64,000 nucleotides of DNA from Sphingobacterium tabacisoli (lineage in GTDB: Bacteria; Bacteroidota; Bacteroidia; Sphingobacteriales; Sphingobacteriaceae): contig NZ_JAEQMU010000006.1 of the NCBI RefSeq assembly GCF_017908035.1, forward strand, positions 248,001-312,000. The letters are read 5' to 3'. Below, in pieces: positions 45,091-53,678 of this stretch. The notes under the pieces are model-generated. The model searched no databases. It worked only from the letters and a program-made list of their open reading frames with translations, and was not told where the DNA came from. Position numbers and translations under genes: made by a program. Positions within the stretch are counted from its first letter, which is position 1; each line of letters begins with the position of its first letter.

Positions 45091-46095
45091 ATGGAATTCG
45101 AACAAAAGACCAAAAAATCAAAAAGAAAGATAATAATCATTGTATTGGTTATTCTGGGACTACTTGTCTTTGCAGGAAATTATGCCTACAAAAGATATAA
45201 AGAAATTAATGATGAGACAACGGTACAAGTAACCATCAAATCTCCAATACAACTATATACGTATGATATAAATGTTAGAGAAAATAATGGCTTTACAAAG
45301 TATAAGCTAATCCCTGCCAACACAATAGTAGATATTGACCTGGAAAAATGGCATAATCTCGAAGGTGTAGGATATTTTTATAAAATCAAAAACTGGGAGG
45401 GCAGGGATGATATATTTGCAGAAGAAAAAATCCACCAATACATTCCGTCAAGTGCATTATCATACTATAGTTTTGATAACCTGAACTATTACGAAGTCTT
45501 TCCATCAGATGACTATAATGATATCCCTTCCCGGTTTCAATCCTGTATTGTCGATCTATTCTCCAAAAACCAATTTCACAGTAATAAAACCTGGAGATTT
45601 ACCAGTATTCCTGACAGAGTAAAAGATGTTATCGCTTTCGGTGATTTTGTAGGCAGTAAGACTCCGGGTGTGGCTATTGTGCTAGAGGATTATTCCGCAG
45701 AAAACAGCCAGGTTTATATTCTTCATAAAAATGCTTCCAATGGTTGTGATATCGTCTATTCCGGGAATTGGGGTACAGCACCCACAATCAAAAGCTTCAA
45801 AAAAGGACAACTAATCTATATCAATGAATATTATGGAAATCTGGATAAAACGCAGGCTCCCAATGATGGTATTTTCATAAAAAACGCAACCGAGTACAAA
45901 GCCATTTTCTATAGTCCTAAAGAAAAACGCTTTGTACTATATGACCAATACACTCCGGAACAGGTACAAGAAATAGAAAAGAATATAAGAGAGAATCCCT
46001 ATAATGAGCAGTCTGAAGAAGACACATCCGACGAAGAAACGAATTCTGAAACAAGAGAAACTACAAAAACAACAACGGAAAATGAGGTTAATTAA
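45091..46095 (+). CDS. Membrane-anchored protein of unknown function
   Basis: A 334-residue product from the ATG at 45091; the frame is open further upstream but this start gives a normal N-terminus. A lysine-rich stretch (EQKTKKSKRK) precedes one membrane span (IIIIVLVILGLLVFAGNYAY, about 12-31), so the rest is periplasmic. The C-terminus (about 300-334) is rich in Glu, Thr and Ser and looks disordered. The middle (QLYTYDINVRENNGFTKYKL, WRFTSIPDRVKDVIAFGDFV) is mixed alpha/beta with no known motif. The repeated leader element lies upstream. No function can be assigned. Confidence 0.65.
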   Translation: MEFEQKTKKSKRKIIIIVLVILGLLVFAGNYAYKRYKEINDETTVQVTIKSPIQLYTYDINVRENNGFTKYKLIPANTIVDIDLEKWHNLEGVGYFYKIKNWEGRDDIFAEEKIHQYIPSSALSYYSFDNLNYYEVFPSDDYNDIPSRFQSCIVDLFSKNQFHSNKTWRFTSIPDRVKDVIAFGDFVGSKTPGVAIVLEDYSAENSQVYILHKNASNGCDIVYSGNWGTAPTIKSFKKGQLIYINEYYGNLDKTQAPNDGIFIKNATEYKAIFYSPKEKRFVLYDQYTPEQVQEIEKNIRENPYNEQSEEDTSDEETNSETRETTKTTTENEVN

Positions 46096-46254
46096 CAATT
46101 TTTTGGTCAGCTGTTGACCGCCTAATAAAATCAAATCGGGACAACAATAGTAATCCCCCCTATAGGAATATATAAAGAAGACTAATCAAGTCTGAGATCA
46201 TAAACAGCTATAAAACAGCAACAGTATCGTTATATTTCCTCAATAAAAACATCC

Positions 46255-46334
46255 AAATGGACAAAGAGAACTACAAAATTCGCTTTCATATTTCGACGCA
46301 ATTGCATTGTGTAAAAGCGAATTTATGTAGGTTT
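46255..46334 (+). repeat. Copy 2 of the about 80-bp repeated leader element
   Basis: Matches 44955-45036. Here the outer inverted repeat is a perfect 9 bases (attcgcttt at 46278-46286 with aaagcgaat at 46314-46322) and the inner one is gcaat/attgt. It ends 22 bases before the start of the lipoprotein gene. A possible -7 box tatatttc (46231-46238) precedes it, so it too is probably in a transcribed leader. An ATG-led 27-codon frame (46257-46340) is present. Confidence 0.75.
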
Positions 46335-46356
46335 ATATAACAAATCATTTTCAACA

Positions 46357-46995
46357 ATGAACAAGAATCTATTTTCAGGGATATCCAGTATGATTTTGGC
46401 AGCAATGATGCTGACATTTACGGCATGTAATAGCTCTAATGTAGACCGAGCGGAACGTCTCGACTGGGAGGGAAAAACCGAAGAAGCGATCAAGCTCTAT
46501 CAAGAAGCTATCGACGAGGGAAACATTGAAGCAATCAGCAAGCTCGCGCTACTATACGCCAACACCCATAAGCCTGAAAAGGCTAAAGAATACTATAAAA
46601 TGGCTGTCGATAAAGGGGATAAAGAGGCGGCAGGAATCCTTGCCAATTTTAGTCTAAGGGACGAGAATTACGAAGAGGTGATTACCTACCTGAAACCTAT
46701 TGTAGATGCCGGAGATACGACGCAAGTCTATACCCTGGGAAGTGCCTACGTAAAATTGGGACAATACGACCAGGCAGTACAAGTACTGCTAAAAAATAAG
46801 AACAGTGTATACGTCAAAACGATATTGGGTACGGCTTACTACGAACTAGGTGATATGGAAAATGCGGAAAAATATTGGAAATCGGGTGTGTACGATCACA
46901 GATCTGGAGGAATCAACTCGTACAACAAACTCCTGGAACTGTACAAAGAGCAGGGACGAACCGCCGATTACGAGGCATTGGAGGGAGCATATTAA
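46357..46995 (+). CDS. TPR/Sel1-like repeat lipoprotein
   Basis: A 212-residue lipoprotein: signal peptide ending MLTFTAC with the lipidated cysteine at about residue 24. The mature part is made of helix-turn-helix repeats of TPR/Sel1 type (TEEAIKLYQEAIDEGN, PEKAKEYYKMAVDKGD, YDQAVQVLLKNK, MENAEKYWKSGVYD), about five units. Such proteins act as periplasmic or outer-membrane scaffolds. It shares the repeated leader element with the preceding membrane protein gene, which may mean joint control. Partner unknown. Confidence 0.8.
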   Translation: MNKNLFSGISSMILAAMMLTFTACNSSNVDRAERLDWEGKTEEAIKLYQEAIDEGNIEAISKLALLYANTHKPEKAKEYYKMAVDKGDKEAAGILANFSLRDENYEEVITYLKPIVDAGDTTQVYTLGSAYVKLGQYDQAVQVLLKNKNSVYVKTILGTAYYELGDMENAEKYWKSGVYDHRSGGINSYNKLLELYKEQGRTADYEALEGAY

Positions 46996-47054
46996 TAAGA
47001 AATCACCATACAGCCTAATAGTAAGAAAACAATATTAGTGCTATCAGAAAAAAG

Positions 47055-47082
47055 AAGGCGCTGCCAATTAGAGCAGCGCCTT
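47055..47082. terminator. Terminator between convergent genes
   Basis: A perfect 10-base stem (aaggcgctgc with gcagcgcctt) around an 8-base loop, 60 bases after the TPR lipoprotein stop. It also lies past the stop of the minus-strand gene at 47153, so it may serve both. Confidence 0.8.
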
Positions 47083-47152
47083 AATAAATTATAAGGACTA
47101 AATCGGAAGAGAACGAACCGAAATCCCCATAAAGTCCTATCGTATAAGCACG

Positions 47153-47548
47153 TTAGCCTTCGTATTGAATCGACCAGTCAAACGGTGTTGTGCAGGGGTC
47201 GCATTCAAATTTCAATACCTTACCTAAACATTTTGCCTTTTTGCCTTTCTTCACAAATACATAGGCAAGGTCCAAATATTGTTCAACTTCCTGACCACTT
47301 TCATCCCGACCTTTTAATATAACAGAGTAATATTTTCCTTCGTCATCTTTTTTGTAAAACACTTCGTTTACTGTGACCTTTTGAGGGAGATCATCATCGC
47401 AGCAGCTACACCATAAAATGACAATAGGTTCTTTTTTGAGATAGGCGACAGCAGCCTCTGCCTGTTGCTGTGTCAATGCCTGAAGCTGATCCGCACGGGA
47501 CACAAAAGCGGTGCACAGTAACGCAAAAAGTAAAATAAAATTCTTCAT
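47153..47548 (-). CDS. Secreted cysteine-containing protein of unknown function
   Basis: A 131-residue product from the ATG at 47548; upstream in-frame codons lack signal character. A signal peptide (NFILLFALLCTAFVSRA) is followed by a small domain with two cysteine clusters, WCSCCDDD and FECDPC, which could form disulfides or bind metal. No known family is recognised. It lies downstream of a strong hairpin, so it is probably a single-gene unit. Confidence 0.65.
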   Translation of the reverse strand: MKNFILLFALLCTAFVSRADQLQALTQQQAEAAVAYLKKEPIVILWCSCCDDDLPQKVTVNEVFYKKDDEGKYYSVILKGRDESGQEVEQYLDLAYVFVKKGKKAKCLGKVLKFECDPCTTPFDWSIQYEG

Positions 47549-47596
47549 ATCAAAATATTTAAAAAAATAGGGTGAGCAAATATTATGCCCTTTGAG

Positions 47597-47631
47597 AACA
47601 AAAGCGGATGCTATGAGCATCCGCTTTTGTT
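47597..47631 (-). terminator. Very strong hairpin terminator
   Basis: A perfect 16-base stem (aacaaaagcggatgct with agcatccgcttttgtt) closing a 3-base loop, 53 bases past the stop of the minus-strand lipoprotein gene. The A/T-rich ends supply the U-tract in either direction. Confidence 0.88.
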
Positions 47632-47684
47632 AATAACCATAAAGCTCCCAAAAATTGAGCGCTTTCTATCCTGAAAATCGCTAA

Positions 47685-48281
47685 CTAGTCGATAGCAACG
47701 ACTTTACCTGATTCATCTATCTTGAAACTAAAAGGGTAATAATTCTGACTTACCATCCGACCAGTTTGCGTCTTTCCTTCTCCTTTCTTGGTTGTATTTA
47801 TCGTAAAACGCTGTTTTATCTTTCCATTATCCTCCACAGTGAATCCATACTCTGCCAGCGCATAATTTTCGTACTCCTCTGGGATCAGCTCTACTGCTTC
47901 GCCGATTTTATAGGGTATCGGATCTACATCAAACTCCTTAACTGCGACCGTTTTTGTCTTGGCAAGGTGCTTCATTTTCTGCTTCGAACCAAAAGTTTCA
48001 GCGGGTTCTTTCATTCCATCAGTAGCACTGAACACATCTTCCATCTGCTTATCTCCATCCCAATATACCGCAGTGATAGTACCAAGCTCGCCATAAAGCT
48101 CATCCTTTGCTTTGATGACCAGTTCCTGAACCTGTTTATCCGCATCAAAATGTTTATCGATTAGCTGTTTTACAGCTTTACCACCACCTTCGTTTTGTGG
48201 ATAAACACCTCCATCCCCACAAGAAGTCATTAAGAACACACCTGCTAAAGCTGCCAAAATTGTAGTTTTCATCTTTTTCAT
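47685..48281 (-). CDS. Lipoprotein of unknown function
   Basis: A 198-residue product with a lipoprotein signal (ILAALAGVFLMTSC). Starts at 48281, 48272 or 48302 are all possible; 48281 (MKKMKTTIL) is preferred as a normal signal start. The mature protein is charged, with lysine-rich stretches (DADKQVQELVIKAKDELYGE) and beta-like segments (YALAEYGFTVEDNGKIKQRF). No family is recognised. A strong terminator follows it and no partner is evident. Confidence 0.65.
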   Translation of the reverse strand: MKKMKTTILAALAGVFLMTSCGDGGVYPQNEGGGKAVKQLIDKHFDADKQVQELVIKAKDELYGELGTITAVYWDGDKQMEDVFSATDGMKEPAETFGSKQKMKHLAKTKTVAVKEFDVDPIPYKIGEAVELIPEEYENYALAEYGFTVEDNGKIKQRFTINTTKKGEGKTQTGRMVSQNYYPFSFKIDESGKVVAID

Positions 48282-48434
48282 TTTCTGATTAATTATGCTC
48301 ATTTAGTTTGTTACCATATTCTTTGAACTATCCAAAGCTACAGATATTAATCACAGTTATGCGGAAAACGACATGATGATTTACAATTCGCAGGCATCGC
48401 GTATAAAAGCGTTCGGATTTTAAATCAGAGCGCC

Positions 48435-49439
48435 CTATTGTACTGGATGGTGCTCAGTCTTTATCAAAGTCCCTCCTTCGTCATAAAACTTCCATTCGCC
48501 CCACTGTCTACCGTTTCTATAGCTCCCTGACTGACTCACCTGTCCATTCTCATAATATTCTTGCAGATCAACGCCCGTATTTCCGTCCTCGTCTTTGCTG
48601 TATAACAAAACCTGAGTCAACATCCCTGAGTTGTCATAATGCTTCCATTCGCCCGAAGGGTCACCATCCTTGTAGCGACCAGTTTTACTTAATTGACCAT
48701 TCTCGTGATAAAACTTCGCCGAACTTATTTCCCCAGCCTTATCATAAATCAGGCTTTGACGTAAATCGCCCTTATCGCCAAACATTTTCCATTCGCCTAT
48801 TTTCTTACCTCCCTCATAATAAGCACTATCAGATAATTGTCCATTCCAATGGTAATTTTTCCACTCACCGGTCTGCTTGCCACTCTCGTAGCGACCAACT
48901 TTTTCAAGTTGCCCGTTATCAAAATAATACTTCCATTCGCCATCTTCGACATAGCCAGCACGATTACCAATCCTTTTTAATTGGCCTTTATCATTATATT
49001 CTCTAAATTCCCCCTTTGGCTCTCCTTCCTCATAGCTCCACACTTCCCATAACTTGCCATTGAGGTGATAAGTGTTCCATTCGCCAGTGGCTTTGTCATT
49101 CTTATAAGTGCCTTCTTCACCAAGTTTTCCGTTTGATTGATAACTTTTAGAGACTCCGGTTCTATTTCCGTTTTCATAGTACACGGTCTCCCGTAGTTGC
49201 TCATTCTCATGATACGTCTTCCATTCGCCGGTCCTATTTCCTTCACCATCAAATTGTCCTACTGATTCTAATTTTCCGTTTTCAAAGTAAGACTTCCACT
49301 GTCCACTTTCCAGACCTTTAGCATCAAACTGCCCACTCACCTTTAGCTTACCACTAGGATAAAAGATTTCGTGCTTCTTTTGTCCGAAAACAAATACGTG
49401 TATCAAAAGTATAGACGTCAGTATGACCAGCTTTTTCAT
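48435..49439 (-). CDS. Secreted MORN-repeat (YwqK-type) protein
   Basis: A 334-residue secreted protein. After a signal peptide (VILTSILLIHVFVFG) it consists almost entirely of about a dozen repeats of the pattern YxNGQLxxxGxYxxGxxxGEWKxY (MORN variant, PF07661/COG2849). Databases often label such proteins YwqK-family antitoxins, but a signal peptide makes a cytoplasmic antitoxin role unlikely. MORN-variant repeats form long beta hairpins that contact membranes or partners. There is no toxin gene beside it. Repeat identity is sure; function unknown. Confidence 0.85.
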   Translation of the reverse strand: MKKLVILTSILLIHVFVFGQKKHEIFYPSGKLKVSGQFDAKGLESGQWKSYFENGKLESVGQFDGEGNRTGEWKTYHENEQLRETVYYENGNRTGVSKSYQSNGKLGEEGTYKNDKATGEWNTYHLNGKLWEVWSYEEGEPKGEFREYNDKGQLKRIGNRAGYVEDGEWKYYFDNGQLEKVGRYESGKQTGEWKNYHWNGQLSDSAYYEGGKKIGEWKMFGDKGDLRQSLIYDKAGEISSAKFYHENGQLSKTGRYKDGDPSGEWKHYDNSGMLTQVLLYSKDEDGNTGVDLQEYYENGQVSQSGSYRNGRQWGEWKFYDEGGTLIKTEHHPVQ

Positions 49440-49506
49440 CGAATTTTGTACTATTTATAACACCTTATATTCACTTCTTATTGTTCCTACCCTGTTAACA
49501 AAAGGA

Positions 49507-50364
49507 CTAAAAACTGGGATCGGTGATGGGATAATACTTGATCAAGACATCTTTTCTAATATTATCCTTGCCTAGCTTTTGGCGAACGACAGACGTGTTC
49601 ACTACTGTGATGTATTTCACCGGATCACCATTGGATTCGAAAACAATGACTTCAGCGAAATTAGTCGAATCGATACTTTCCATCGGTTGCTTTAATAGGC
49701 TCAAATCACCTGAATCCAATGCCTCAATCAACTCATCCTTGCTTTCGATGTAAGGAATCTTCGCAAACGGTTTACGTCTGACCATCCAGGCATCGTTCTG
49801 TTCTGAAAAAGGCTCGGATGCCTTGCCAAACATCACAGCTAATACAACACTGATCAAAATCACAGCGAACTCACCAAACCACAATGCCCATAGGACAGCA
49901 CCGCTTACCGTTGAACTACCCTCTACGCGGAATGTCCCCACTTCATTCAAAGCGACAATCTCTTCTACCAAGGCCTGAGGATGGGTAAACAAAAAGAATA
50001 TATTGTCAAAGAGTGACGTAAACCCTTCCTGATCACGATTTAGAGAAAAGCCATTGGTATTGTACATAAACTCATCAAAAAATATCCATTGCATATAATA
50101 CGCAAGCAACCCGTAGAATACTCCAATAACAGCTGCGACTTTGATATTCCTGATTTTTCCCAAACCAATGCCCAGGTCAATAAAAAAGCCTAGCCCTAAA
50201 CCGAACATAACGGCTGATATCGCTGCAAACCAGATATTGGGAATCCAATGGTTGACGAGGACATATAGAAGAGGCAAAAGGATGCAGCCTAATATTCCAA
50301 AAAGAACGGTTTTCAATACTCCTGTAAAGGAGAAAGCCCCTGAGGGAATGTATTTTTTAGTCAT
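49507..50364 (-). CDS. Four-span membrane protein of unknown function
   Basis: A 285-residue inner-membrane protein from the ATG at 50364 (MTKKYIPSGAF). Hydrophobic spans lie at about 14-34, 40-64, 70-92 and 160-186. A soluble C-terminal domain follows (about 195-285), with ESKDELIEALDSGDLSLLKQ and alternating strands. No family is recognised. The PAP2 phosphatase gene lies immediately upstream on the same strand (72-base gap), so co-transcription is possible. No catalytic motif seen. Confidence 0.65.
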   Translation of the reverse strand: MTKKYIPSGAFSFTGVLKTVLFGILGCILLPLLYVLVNHWIPNIWFAAISAVMFGLGLGFFIDLGIGLGKIRNIKVAAVIGVFYGLLAYYMQWIFFDEFMYNTNGFSLNRDQEGFTSLFDNIFFLFTHPQALVEEIVALNEVGTFRVEGSSTVSGAVLWALWFGEFAVILISVVLAVMFGKASEPFSEQNDAWMVRRKPFAKIPYIESKDELIEALDSGDLSLLKQPMESIDSTNFAEVIVFESNGDPVKYITVVNTSVVRQKLGKDNIRKDVLIKYYPITDPSF

Positions 50365-50436
50365 GAAAGTTAATATTTGCGGGCAAAAGTAAATAAAATC
50401 GAAAATTGATAACAAACTTGATGCCGATTATCCGGG

Positions 50437-51207
50437 CTAAAAGATCATCTGATAAGATAAGCCTACTTTTTGTGACTGATAGTAAGGCATTAGCATGCTT
50501 TGTCTATTCCCCTTCTTTTTATGAAAAAGTGTACTGACTTTAGGATAAATCCAATACGCCAGCTCCGTCGAAAGGATTCCTACGCCCGCCCCGGCAACGA
50601 TATCTGTCATCCAATGTTTATTATTCACCACCCTGTATACACCAGTAAAGACAGCAAATGGGTAACCCGCTAGGCTTAATAAGGTATTACTATGCCGGTA
50701 TTCTCTATACATAAAATGGGCATTGGAGAATGCTGTCGCAGCATGGCCTGAAGGAAAAGATTTACGGTTCGATCCGTCAGGACGTTCTTCTCCGATCCAA
50801 CTTTTGGCAGGGGTCACGATGGCGGCGGCAATCAGCTGCGAAGAGGCATAAATGATAGTCCGAGCACCTAAATCATGCCGACCTTTTACACCAAAAAGAT
50901 TCAACCCATAAACCATTACGCCCGGAACATACTGTGTGTAGTCATCCAAAACGGTTCGACTTAGATTATGCTCGGCCACCTCTTGTCTAATCCCTAGATC
51001 CCACTTTTTCATGGCGGGGACGGCAAAGCTAACCGCACCTGCGGCGATCAGTCCGGATGGAAGAATGAGCTTCTTGGGACTTAGTTTATAAATATCAGCG
51101 TCAACGGTACTGGAATCCCTTAAAGATTCACGGCTAAGGCTGTCAAGCCCAAAGGAGAAATTATAATTCCCGATTATATAAACGAAAAAAAGTACTCTCA
51201 ATATCAT
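50437..51207 (-). CDS. PAP2-family membrane phosphatase
   Basis: A 256-residue phosphatidic acid phosphatase type 2 family enzyme. All three motifs are present: K135-x6-R142-P143 (KSWIGEERP), PSGH at 152-155 and R192-x5-H198-x3-D202 (RVVNNKHWMTD), supplying the catalytic histidines and aspartate. A signal or anchor is at the N-terminus, with further hydrophobic segments at about 48-64, 113-131 and 203-220. The active site would face the periplasm. Likely substrates are lipid phosphates such as undecaprenyl diphosphate or lipid A-type phosphates, but which one cannot be told. Confidence 0.9.
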   Translation of the reverse strand: MILRVLFFVYIIGNYNFSFGLDSLSRESLRDSSTVDADIYKLSPKKLILPSGLIAAGAVSFAVPAMKKWDLGIRQEVAEHNLSRTVLDDYTQYVPGVMVYGLNLFGVKGRHDLGARTIIYASSQLIAAAIVTPAKSWIGEERPDGSNRKSFPSGHAATAFSNAHFMYREYRHSNTLLSLAGYPFAVFTGVYRVVNNKHWMTDIVAGAGVGILSTELAYWIYPKVSTLFHKKKGNRQSMLMPYYQSQKVGLSYQMIF

Positions 51208-51367
51208 AGCTATAGTTTATTTAATATTAAATAGGAAGGCCAGAAGCCTATGTTGTGGCGTACGCTATTCCCTCACTGCTGTGAAACAAACTATAGGCAA
51301 ATGCCTCGTCTGAATAACGGACAGGGAATAGAAAATGGGATGTAGACATCGAAAAGTCTACGAAAAA

Positions 51368-51694
51368 CTAAGCTGTAATAGGTTTTGGGGGTTGCCAGAC
51401 ACTAGCACTACCCTGCGAAATAAAGTCAAAATCCGAGGGTGCCTGATGTTTGATTAAGAAAAAATGGATAGGGGCTGCCAAATCAAGGGAATGGAAATGA
51501 AAGGCAGTCATCGTAATCCCACAGCAAGAACATAGGCAAAAGGGTGAGCACGTGTCGTCCTGATCTTGACTATGACTATGGGAGCTTTCGGTTTTAATCT
51601 GTTGGGAATTATCACAGCTATTGGTCAAATCAGAACAGGGAACCATCAAAAGTCCCATCATAAAAACCAACAGTATCGCGGATAAAAGCCTCAT
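51368..51694 (-). CDS. Small cysteine-rich secreted protein (DUF6660-like)
   Basis: A 108-residue product with a signal peptide (LLSAILLVFMMGLLMVPCSD). It has a His/Asp/Gln-rich stretch (SSHSHSQDQDDTC), a cysteine cluster CSPFCLCSCCG (about 51-61) and a HFHS motif. The pattern recalls DUF6660 proteins, which in Bacteroidota often lie near copper or other heavy-metal efflux genes. None is seen here. The Cys/His content suggests metal binding, an inference. It stands alone, upstream of the locus C terminator. Confidence 0.65.
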   Translation of the reverse strand: MRLLSAILLVFMMGLLMVPCSDLTNSCDNSQQIKTESSHSHSQDQDDTCSPFCLCSCCGITMTAFHFHSLDLAAPIHFFLIKHQAPSDFDFISQGSASVWQPPKPITA

Positions 51695-51710
51695 TATGAA
51701 AACAAATATA

Positions 51711-51746
51711 AAAAAAACCGATCACAATTAGTGACCGGTTTTTTTT
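51711..51746. terminator. Terminator ending uptake locus C
   Basis: The arms aaaaaaaccgatcac and gtgaccggttttttt pair apart from one mismatch around aatta, with A/T-rich tracts on both sides, so it should work in both directions. It lies 41 bases after the stop of the last locus C gene. Confidence 0.82.
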
Positions 51747-51786
51747 ATAATAGGATTCTTTTTTTAATCTATTCTGATCGACCTTC

Positions 51787-53559
51787 CTATCGGGACAGCT
51801 GATTTAAAAGGCTTTTTGCCACGTTTAGATCCTCATTCCATGTAGCGGATGGCATATGGCTGCGAAATTTCGCAATCATACTATTTAATTGTGCTAGTGA
51901 TTTTTCATCTTTTTTATCCGTCAGTTGCTTCTTCACGATTTGTACTTTCTCATAGTCCTGGATCCCCTCTCGCATACGCTCAAAACGAACAGAGCTACGT
52001 GCATCTGGATATACCACAAAAGTATCTCCAGCAGGCCATGTCCTGAAACGGGAGTCTAATAACGGATTTTCTACCCATGAATTGTACGCCCACCGCAATA
52101 CACCATCATATCCAGTAGCCAATGTGTACCAACCTAAATAAGTCGACTCGGCAGGCGCAGAAAAGGTAAACTGATTCGGAAAACTATTGTTACAGTAAAT
52201 ATAAAATGTAGTATTCAGCCCCTTTGCCTTACGTGTAGCAATATCTATAGAGTCCAATGGGTGCTGTACAGCACTGGATATATCCTGACTGGTTGGATAG
52301 CGCTTAAAGGTCTGTTTATTATCGGCATAAGCAACCCCCAATCCAGGAGCCACACCTTCGATCAGCGAAAATGCAGCTGCCATCTCCTCACTATTACGTT
52401 CGTCCAGTGCAATATTGGTGATACCCAACCAACCTTTCTCTTTTAAATGTTTAGAGAAATCTTTTAAAAAGGGTTCCCAAATAGCTATAAAAGTATCAGT
52501 CCCAGGTTGAGCGACTACATTAACAACCTCTGCCGTAGCAGCATCCTTATAGTGGATTTCATTGTTCCATGGTACGATCGAATAGCAGTTGATGGATTTT
52601 TTGATCCCTAAATCCATCATAAAAGAGACCCATTTATCAAAAACTGAATAATCATAGGTCCAACTTCCGTCCTTTTCCTTGGTCCAAAGAATCATATCAG
52701 CGTAAGGATCCTGAGTCTGTACATTCCAAGGATCCTTATTTAAGGTCGCAGTAATGACCTTTTGTCCTGCACTGGCTAACAGCTCCATCTGAGGACGCAA
52801 GGCATTAAAATGCTCCTCGCTCCATAAAGGGACCTTATTCCAACGCGCCACCGCTGAAGGATGTTGCCACTGGTCTAAGTGAAAGGTCCAGGATGAAGCG
52901 GGCGGCAATTCTTGATTAATCACATCAATATCCAGTGATAATTCCTGTGCTCCTAGAGACTGCCCCTCCACAATGATCTTACCTGTATATTTACCCGGTT
53001 TTGCATCTCGAGGAATATGCAGTGTAATCCATACTGGACGAACAGTCTTTCCAGGTAAATTCATTTGATTAATATTGTCCAAGATATCGGGAGATAAACT
53101 AGCCGGATAATCCTCTGGCTTTCGCTCTCCACAACCTTTTCCAAACTCATCAGTCATCACATAACGTACAAAACGGGCCTGTGCGTTTTGCTTAGTTATG
53201 GTCCCTCCATCTCCCACAAAATCACTTAGCGTCACCATTATATCGTCATGTTTGGCATTGGACCATAATAATACCTGCGCCGATAGTATTTCTCCTCTCC
53301 AACCCGTCAATGTTTCCTTATTCTGGATCTTTATATCGGGCTGGGAAGATTTGGCAAATCGCTGATCAATTGTCACAAAGGAAACCTTAAGCCTATCATC
53401 ACCATTATCCCAGCTCTGTACATGCTGTGCGGCCTGTGGATCAGCAAGCTCTTCAAATGTGCTCTTTATTGGTGCTTCTTTTTGCTTTGAAGACGGTCCA
53501 CAAGCCCATACTGAAAAACAGATTACTCCTATACCCCATATTAAATTTCGTCTTTTCAT
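51787..53559 (-). CDS. DUF4091 / GH123-like lipoprotein
   Basis: A 590-residue surface lipoprotein (signal ending FSVWAC, C20). An N-terminal beta-sandwich region (about 40-220) precedes a TIM-barrel-like region with the neighbouring acidic pair D386-E387 in ITNIALDERN. GH123 enzymes use such a DE pair in substrate-assisted catalysis on N-acetylgalactosamine. The C-terminal DUF4091 segment is clear: LRWAYNSWVENPLLDSRF and then FERMREGIQDYEKVQIVKK. It is the last gene of locus C. Probably a glycoside hydrolase acting on an N-acetylhexosamine-containing glycan; the exact sugar is inference. Confidence 0.82.
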   Translation of the reverse strand: MKRRNLIWGIGVICFSVWACGPSSKQKEAPIKSTFEELADPQAAQHVQSWDNGDDRLKVSFVTIDQRFAKSSQPDIKIQNKETLTGWRGEILSAQVLLWSNAKHDDIMVTLSDFVGDGGTITKQNAQARFVRYVMTDEFGKGCGERKPEDYPASLSPDILDNINQMNLPGKTVRPVWITLHIPRDAKPGKYTGKIIVEGQSLGAQELSLDIDVINQELPPASSWTFHLDQWQHPSAVARWNKVPLWSEEHFNALRPQMELLASAGQKVITATLNKDPWNVQTQDPYADMILWTKEKDGSWTYDYSVFDKWVSFMMDLGIKKSINCYSIVPWNNEIHYKDAATAEVVNVVAQPGTDTFIAIWEPFLKDFSKHLKEKGWLGITNIALDERNSEEMAAAFSLIEGVAPGLGVAYADNKQTFKRYPTSQDISSAVQHPLDSIDIATRKAKGLNTTFYIYCNNSFPNQFTFSAPAESTYLGWYTLATGYDGVLRWAYNSWVENPLLDSRFRTWPAGDTFVVYPDARSSVRFERMREGIQDYEKVQIVKKQLTDKKDEKSLAQLNSMIAKFRSHMPSATWNEDLNVAKSLLNQLSR

Positions 53560-53586
53560 ATGTATATAATTTGTCTTTTATCTGTC

Positions 53587-53651
53587 ATATGGAATATCCA
53601 AACTATATTCATTCGTGTTTGTGCAGTTGCTGCTACATGGATATTTCATAT
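53587..53651. repeat. Long inverted repeat in the locus C intergenic gap
   Basis: The arms atatggaatatcca (53587-53600) and tggatatttcatat (53638-53651) pair at 13 of 14 positions. The space between holds a small inner hairpin gcag/ctgc (53623-53633). It lies between the two hydrolase-type genes and could be an mRNA-stabilising or processing structure, or a protein-binding site. Confidence 0.5.
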
Positions 53652-53678
53652 CTAAAAAATTATTAAACGTAACCAGTC

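Noticed and set aside
48435..49439. YwqK-type protein as the antitoxin of a toxin-antitoxin pair
   Set aside because: It has a signal peptide and no adjacent toxin; only the MORN-variant repeats are supported.
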